A stretch of 64,000 bases of DNA. Source: Neelides folsomi. Its lineage: Eukaryota > Arthropoda > Collembola > Neelipleona > Neelidae. Of this stretch, positions 58,358 to 64,000 are shown one piece after another (positions within the stretch are counted from its first letter, which is position 1; each line of letters begins with the position of its first letter). The notes beneath the pieces are model-generated. The model did no database searches, was not told the DNA's origin, and saw nothing but the letters and a program-made list of their open reading frames with translations. Position numbers and translations under genes: made by a program. The DNA is taken from contig JAQGBZ010000260.1 of the NCBI GenBank assembly GCA_034687125.1, positions 1 through 64,000 of the forward strand, read 5' to 3'.

Positions 58358-59260
58358 GTAGGGCAAAAATAATTCATATCAAATCCCAAATTAAATACCA
58401 TTTGCCCATTTTGGGATCATCTAGTTATGAGAGGTTGTATTACATTGCTGAGGGTGAGGAACCTCACATTTGCACTTCATATGACACTTCCTCATTTCAA
58501 ACATCTTCTCATTGACCATAAATATACGGATTTTAAAAATTGAACAAGTTTTTATATTTGATTTCTTATTCCCACTCATCACCACGATGGTGAAAATAAA
58601 AAACAAATTCCCAGAATTTAATAAAGCGAATTTAATTTCCTTCATGCACTTGATTATTACTACAAAAATATGTAATTGATTATTTAAGTCAATGTGATAT
58701 TTGTAAATATGATATCACTATCAAAATATTATATTTAAGAAATTTTATTTAATGACTAATACTATAAGACTTATAACTGTGAACCGTAAAAAGATAAAAT
58801 TATTCGACAAGCAAAACAATTATTATCTAATTTTAAGATAAATACATACAATCATCGTATCATACATACATTTGTATTTTTAAAATGCTTGCAAGGCTTC
58901 TAAATTTATTGTTCAACATTTTTTAAATTGTTTTTCAAATATTAGTAATAGTTATAATAAATTCATTAATTTACACTTTTCCAAGCTGAAAATTCATTTC
59001 TGGTAATTAAATTTAATTATCTCTCAAGATCTTCTTATCTCGAACTGAAGAATATATGTGAATATGACCTATGTATTATATAGCATGCAGGGAAGATTGT
59101 TAAATTTTCATTTATTCTTGATGGAGAATCGGGCGTAGAAGTAACGAGTGAATTTGAGTGTTGGGTGGTTCCTCAACACGTGGGTTAGGAATTGGCAAAA
59201 AGGTGTTTGCCGAGAACCTTGCAATATAAGATTTAACTTGACCTTCGTCTCTCCCCTCAG
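58358..59260. other. AT-rich gap between candidate exons
   Basis: This would be an intron of the unidentified plus-strand gene. It is AT-rich and holds nothing else recognised. A short GC-richer part at 59150-59260 has overlapping antisense frames of 77 codons that look spurious. A strong pyrimidine tract with CCCCTCAG precedes 59261. Confidence 0.4.
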
Positions 59261-59575
59261 AGATTCGCAATATTGGCGGAGAGGGAGAGCGTCCCCGTGG
59301 ATTTCCTCCCATGTCCGACCCTCGCAATTTACGCCTCTCACGCATTCATTATATATTATTATTATCCCTCAAAATACTCTCCTTGCCCTACACTGCTCGC
59401 ACCACATTGCCGAAATTCCACTGACAGCCCCACATCCGTCTCAGCCGGGGAGTTCCTCGTTTCAATCCCCAGTCAGAGACGGAACTCACGGACATCAAGG
59501 TCTCAGCCACAGACATGCGGCTCTTGCAAATATTTCTTAATGCAAACGTCTAGTGCATATATAACACAATTTTAA
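59261..59575 (+). CDS. Candidate exon, plus strand, unidentified
   Basis: After a good acceptor (TCTCCCCTCAG, ending 59260) the phase-0 frame is open to a stop at 59575. It starts RFAILAERESVPVDFLPCPT and later becomes serine-rich. Phase 0 matches the end of the candidate exon at 58357. A second frame is open over much of the same stretch (to about 59540), so the reading is uncertain. A donor before the stop is not obvious; GTCTCA near 59501 is weak. It could be an exon of the same gene, a terminal exon or non-coding sequence. Confidence 0.33.
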   Translation, partial: RFAILAERESVPVDFLPCPTLAIYASHAFIIYYYYPSKYSPCPTLLAPHCRNSTDSPTSVSAGEFLVSIPSQRRNSRTSRSQPQTCGSCKYFLMQTSSAYITQF

Positions 59576-59670
59576 AATGTTCAAAGTTAGTTCCGCTTAT
59601 TGTTCAACTATTTAAATTTTAACATCCAAACCACCTGTTTAATTTAACATTTAATGAATAGGGCTCACAG

Positions 59671-59724
59671 AAGCGGCCGTCGCTTCAAAAGACTCAACCT
59701 TTGACTCTTAACCAGCCAAATAAA
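59671..59724 (+). CDS. Candidate 54-base micro-exon, unidentified gene
   Basis: Eighteen codons (KRPSLQKTQPLTLNQPNK) lie between a TCACAG acceptor and a GTAAGA donor, both close to consensus. The length keeps phase 0, which fits the candidate exons at 58113 and 59261. No stop is present in this frame. The basic, Gln/Pro-containing peptide gives no family clue. If real, the gene continues rightward, probably beyond the window. Confidence 0.4.
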
Positions 59725-62700
59725 GTAAGAAACTTTTTACGATTAATTATTACTTATGTACATAGGAGCATCTTTGTAGTAAATAACATCACCATTTTTC
59801 ATACCTGCACTATACTTACCTAGGAATTGTAAAACGATAATTGCTCATGTTAAATATTTTTAACCACCCAATGGAAAAATCATTTACATAATAAATAAGG
59901 CGTACACTAATACTTATATTAAATATTTTTGACATTTTATATCACGCATCATGGTAAACAATGTTAAAATTTCTTTTGAGTGATATTGTTGTACTAATTG
60001 AAATTTAGTATTTATTTTATTGTTATTTGAGAAAAATTGAACAATTCCAATAATGTATATTATATAAATTACATTTTGTTAAAGGTTAAATATATTTTCA
60101 CTAATTTTTACAAGGCATAAGATGGCATTGCCAATATTATTGTAATCGTGTAAATTGGATTTAAACTTGAAAATTCCTTATCGGTATATAATGAAAAAAC
60201 GATAAACGACTTATGCACAATGACGTAGCAATAATGGGCATGTATTGTATACATATACAAAACATATCCACATTTCATATAAAAAGATGTAGCCATTGGC
60301 ATACATATATCGTTTACGGATACGGTTATAAATAATATTGTAATCAATATTAAGGTACACGTACACTACATTGTATGTAAATACATATTTTATTACTTGT
60401 TGGGCATATTTTATATATGCACTAATAAGGAACGAGAGTCAGTGTAATGGAGAATCCAATTAATACAGATAAATTAATTCTAATACTTTGTAAGTGTTGA
60501 ATATAAATTGTAAAATAATCGGCTTACTTATCGTTAAATTCCTTTGAGTGTGTACGATGGTTTTTTTCATTTTCTAACCTCATTCATGGTTTAGTCATTT
60601 ATAGTTTTTATATATAAGTATATATTTATGTAGGCATATATAAATATACATTTTGCCTATATTCCAATTTGAAAGTGTTGGTGTGAGGATTTTTGGCACA
60701 CTTTTGAATTGGCATTCTCGTTCCCCTCCAGCCAAGAGGGAATTTTTGAGTTGGGAATTTATTAATTGTTGGGGGTATTGGGATGAGGATGACAGTCGAA
60801 TGGTTCCTCATTGTTCTGGAAAGTTCTTGAGGAGTTGGTGGGGAGAGTGGGCGGGTAACTGGGGTGGATTACTCACAAACTCATAATTGTACTAAAAGGA
60901 CAAGTGGGTTTTATTTACTTTTGGTGAACGAGGTTGTATGGGGCAAAGGCTTCCCATCCCCACGAACCAAACTCAAACTCCCGACAAATAAAATAGCTCC
61001 AAAAAACGACAAACCTCATTTAAAAGCTACAAACCTTATTTAAGCCCTAAATCAACACTTCTGCCTCTTATAAGGAATTCCTCGCCTAACGGTACACTCA
61101 CAGATGAGGTCCGATGACGCCTTATTAATTTCCTCCCCACATTTACCACACATAAATGTCTCTATTGCTCGACTTTCTTCACTACTTGGCTACTTAAATG
61201 AATTAGATTTAATATACAACTTTGAAACTACTTACCATCACAAATATGTTTCCTGATACAACACTTTGCACATCATTTTGCTTTATTTACTAATTATTTT
61301 ATTTAGTAAGGACTTGTGCTCATGGGCTAATTACTACAATGGAAAAGGGAAAAAATTAATTAGGCGTTTACCATTGTTAGCCAGTCAAATTATTCAAAAA
61401 TTAGACAAGATGATGATTGTTTAATATTTAAGAACGTCTTCATTGAATTATACGACCAATGATGTTTTATTCACATTATGACATTATAATAACTTAATAA
61501 CTACATAAGTATATATTATTTATACTGTAGTTAAATACAAATGCCTATGTATTATTGAGCGTATTATAAATCATCGTATTATTTTATCTAACAATAAGTA
61601 TAACCATTGAAGTTCAGTCTTGAATTATTTCAAAGATTAAAATCAAAATAGGGTATTTCAATTGCACTATAAGTATGTAATTTGAACATCATGAAGGACC
61701 TTGATGTTTTAACAATCAACTCACCTGCTCCTCTTAAACCTCTTTACTATTACGTATCTAAAACTTATACCTTATATTTTTTCTATAATGTCTTCTTATC
61801 ATTTATCACTTGTTAAAAACCATCATAATTCCTTGTAAAGTAGATTTATATGTATGTATATTCAATTGTATTTGTTATCTCTTGTATTCCACTCTATTCA
61901 TATATTTACAAGTCGTAAAACTTAAAGTATGTCTATTTCTTCTTGTTTTTAATGTAGTTTTTGTTTAAAGCAAGTGATTATAAAATTTTGAAGTGATTTT
62001 ATCCATAAGTTGATATAAATGTTTTTCCAAGTCAAAATTATCTTTTTTGCTATTTATAATTTATAATACTCATTAGCTATTCTTATTAGATGGGTATTTT
62101 GTGCCAATGAATCCGGATATGCTAAACTTGAATTATTCATTATATTCATATTAACTCACTTCTTAGGAACATTAAATGGTTTGAAGTTAATGCGGCGTAG
62201 GACAATGTTTAAATACCTGCCATTAAAAAAATGAAGTTGGTTTAAATGAATAGGTATTTAACTATAGTTATTATATTTATATTTAAGTACTCATTTAACC
62301 ACCATCCTACCCATCGTGTGTGGCTTCAGAAAATGAGAGACATGCTGACATGAGAGAAACAGACGAGAATGTTAAAGAGTGGATGAGAATTGGTTGGAAT
62401 AATTACAAGTGCTAAAACATTATAACTTTTCAGTGTCACTCAGAGAAAAGGACCATAAAGAGCGTATATGTAAAGTACTTCCGCGAAATGTTTAAACCTG
62501 TGACTTTATTCTATACACATCCCCTTTTGAATCCTAATATATACTCTATATAATGATGTAGATGGATATTAGTTCCAATGTTATTTGAATTCCAACTCAG
62601 ACGAGCAAAATTAAATTGGGGCTTAACATTTATATATAGCTGAGTTATTAAATAAGCTGATGGATGGTTTACTAATAAAGGCAGATTGGGGGAATCTTTC

Positions 62701-64000
62701 CTAAATAGATAAACCGTTTATTGGGTCCTCGGTTCATAATGGGAAGGTAGAGTCTTATAGTTAACAGATTGCCTCGTGGAACTCGTTGGATGGATGGCCA
62801 TTAGCCGAATCTGCTCATTCGGGATGTCCTTATGGGGCGAACTGTGGATGGGTATTTATGCAGAGATCTCCAGGCAGGGTGAACACACTCGAGGGCTCCT
62901 TTTCTCATTTTGTTCGAGAGAAGGGCGGATTCGTCTCTCGTCCAGGGTGGAGTTGTATAATAGTCTCAGGGTCAATCCAAATCATCCTCTCATACTTTAC
63001 ACCAAATTTGCAACCACAAACGTCTTAACACTTGCGCTTTCTATTTCAATAATTATTTACTAATTGCCAATGATCCTCCACTTGGTCAAGCCCTAAAGTT
63101 GATGGGAATAAATAAATGAATTTACCATTGGGATATTCCATTTATTGAGGATGTCAACAAGAGGTCGAGAGAGATTGGTTGATTTTATACAATTCCTCAC
63201 ACTCTCTCCGTGTGTTATTTGGTGGGAGCAGGAGCGGAATGCGTAGGCGAACTTCTCGTCGCTCCCAATGATTCAAAGAGGAGTGATTCAAAGAAGCGAG
63301 AGATATTTTTACATCCAAGAGAACCAATGAGAACATGTTCAGTCAATTAAAATCCATTTTCTCCTTGAAGACAATGAGAAAGAAGTCGAGAGGGGCAACA
63401 TTGTCCACTAACTCTATTTACAATCACCACCACACGGGATCCCAAAATAAGCTCAATTGGAGACTGATGTTCCCCAAAATACTCTCTGCCTCTCTTCGCC
63501 ATTCCTTCCCAAGAGACCGAGGTGATTTCAACTTCAAATTGAGTTAATTTTAAATTCTATTTAAAAACGACTCGTTTGCATAATTATTCCCAAGCTTTGT
63601 CAACTCGTAGGTCATCCAAATCCCTCACTGACTCACCCCGATTTAATGTTAAGGTCAAAAGAAGAACCATAACATTAATGATAGGAAGTTCCGTTTAGGT
63701 AGGCCCTCTGGGTCCGTTTATTATCTAATCCTAAGAATATGTATGCAAAAGGGCTTCTTTGTCTGGTGGTGCACTTTGGCCATTAATGTGGATTGAGTAG
63801 CCGGTGTGCGCCAAGGAGGAGCCGATGCCTTTTTTACCATCCACTCCACTGACAACTCAAGAGACAATGAAAACGAGTTGGGAGATTGGGAATGAATTGA
63901 AAGGGTGACTTAATTCCTCGACCTCATCCTCAATGGGCAGAAGATGAGGGAGTCTTTGGCTCAGAGATCTCATTCCTTCTTCACATCGCTCAGTTGTTCG
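59725..64000. other. Right-hand intergenic or intronic DNA with GC-rich islands
   Basis: AT-rich DNA is interrupted by GC-richer islands at about 60650-61140, 62690-63060 and 63150-64000. Open frames of 60-95 codons there overlap in several frames and lack similarity. Motif cores such as GCCATTAGCC (62798 area) and GCCATTAATGTGG (63779 area) resemble those near exex. The islands may be enhancers of the unidentified gene or of a developmental gene to the right. Confidence 0.4.

Noticed and set aside
62776-63063. 95- and 80-codon overlapping plus-strand frames
   Set aside because: Two frames are open over the same bases with no homology or clear splice sites, so coding is not supported.

Overview
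The window is animal nuclear DNA. Its genes are split by GT-AG introns, non-coding DNA is very AT-rich, and all recognisable proteins are conserved metazoan ones. A homeobox gene closest to MNX1/HB9 (arthropod extra-extra), short introns (down to about 62 bp) mixed with multi-kilobase ones, and scattered TA-flanked inverted-repeat elements suggest an arthropod, perhaps a crustacean such as a copepod. The lineage is inference.

Left third (1.5-24.4 kb), gene-dense housekeeping block: WASHC1 (-) and TRIAP1 (+) are head to head; TRIAP1 and GMPPB (-) are tail to tail; GMPPB and a MAPKAPK2/3-type kinase (+) are head to head across 2.8 kb; that kinase and POLR3K (-) are tail to tail; POLR3K and an SRPK-type kinase (+) are head to head. 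All gene models were rebuilt exon by exon, and every spliced length is a multiple of three.

Middle (27-38.5 kb): MNX/exex has three exons, a 5.3 kb first intron and a 62 bp second intron inside the homeodomain. GC-rich islands full of TAATTA/TTAATCC-type homeodomain core motifs lie upstream, inside intron 1 and downstream. They look like a cis-regulatory landscape, not coding sequence. Cyclin T (-) and a beta-1,3-glucuronyltransferase of the B3GAT family (-) follow at 38.6-45.9 kb.

Right third (46-64 kb): mostly AT-rich gene desert with small GC-rich islands. Several candidate plus-strand exons at 58.0-59.7 kb belong to a gene I could not identify, which probably continues past the window.

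Mobile and structural DNA: an 885 bp foldback element in the MAPKAPK intron 1, a 320 bp TA-flanked MITE in a later intron of the same gene, a perfect 21-bp hairpin in that intron, and a 26-bp near-perfect hairpin with only G-U type mismatches just beyond the glucuronyltransferase 3' end. I saw no tRNA, rRNA or CRISPR array, and no clearly new multi-gene system. The best leads are the exex regulatory islands, the unidentified 58-60 kb exons and the 43.1 kb hairpin. The genes do not form one pathway. They cover endosomal actin, mitochondrial lipid transport, glycosylation (GMPPB, B3GAT), stress kinase signalling, Pol III, splicing kinase, P-TEFb and neural patterning.
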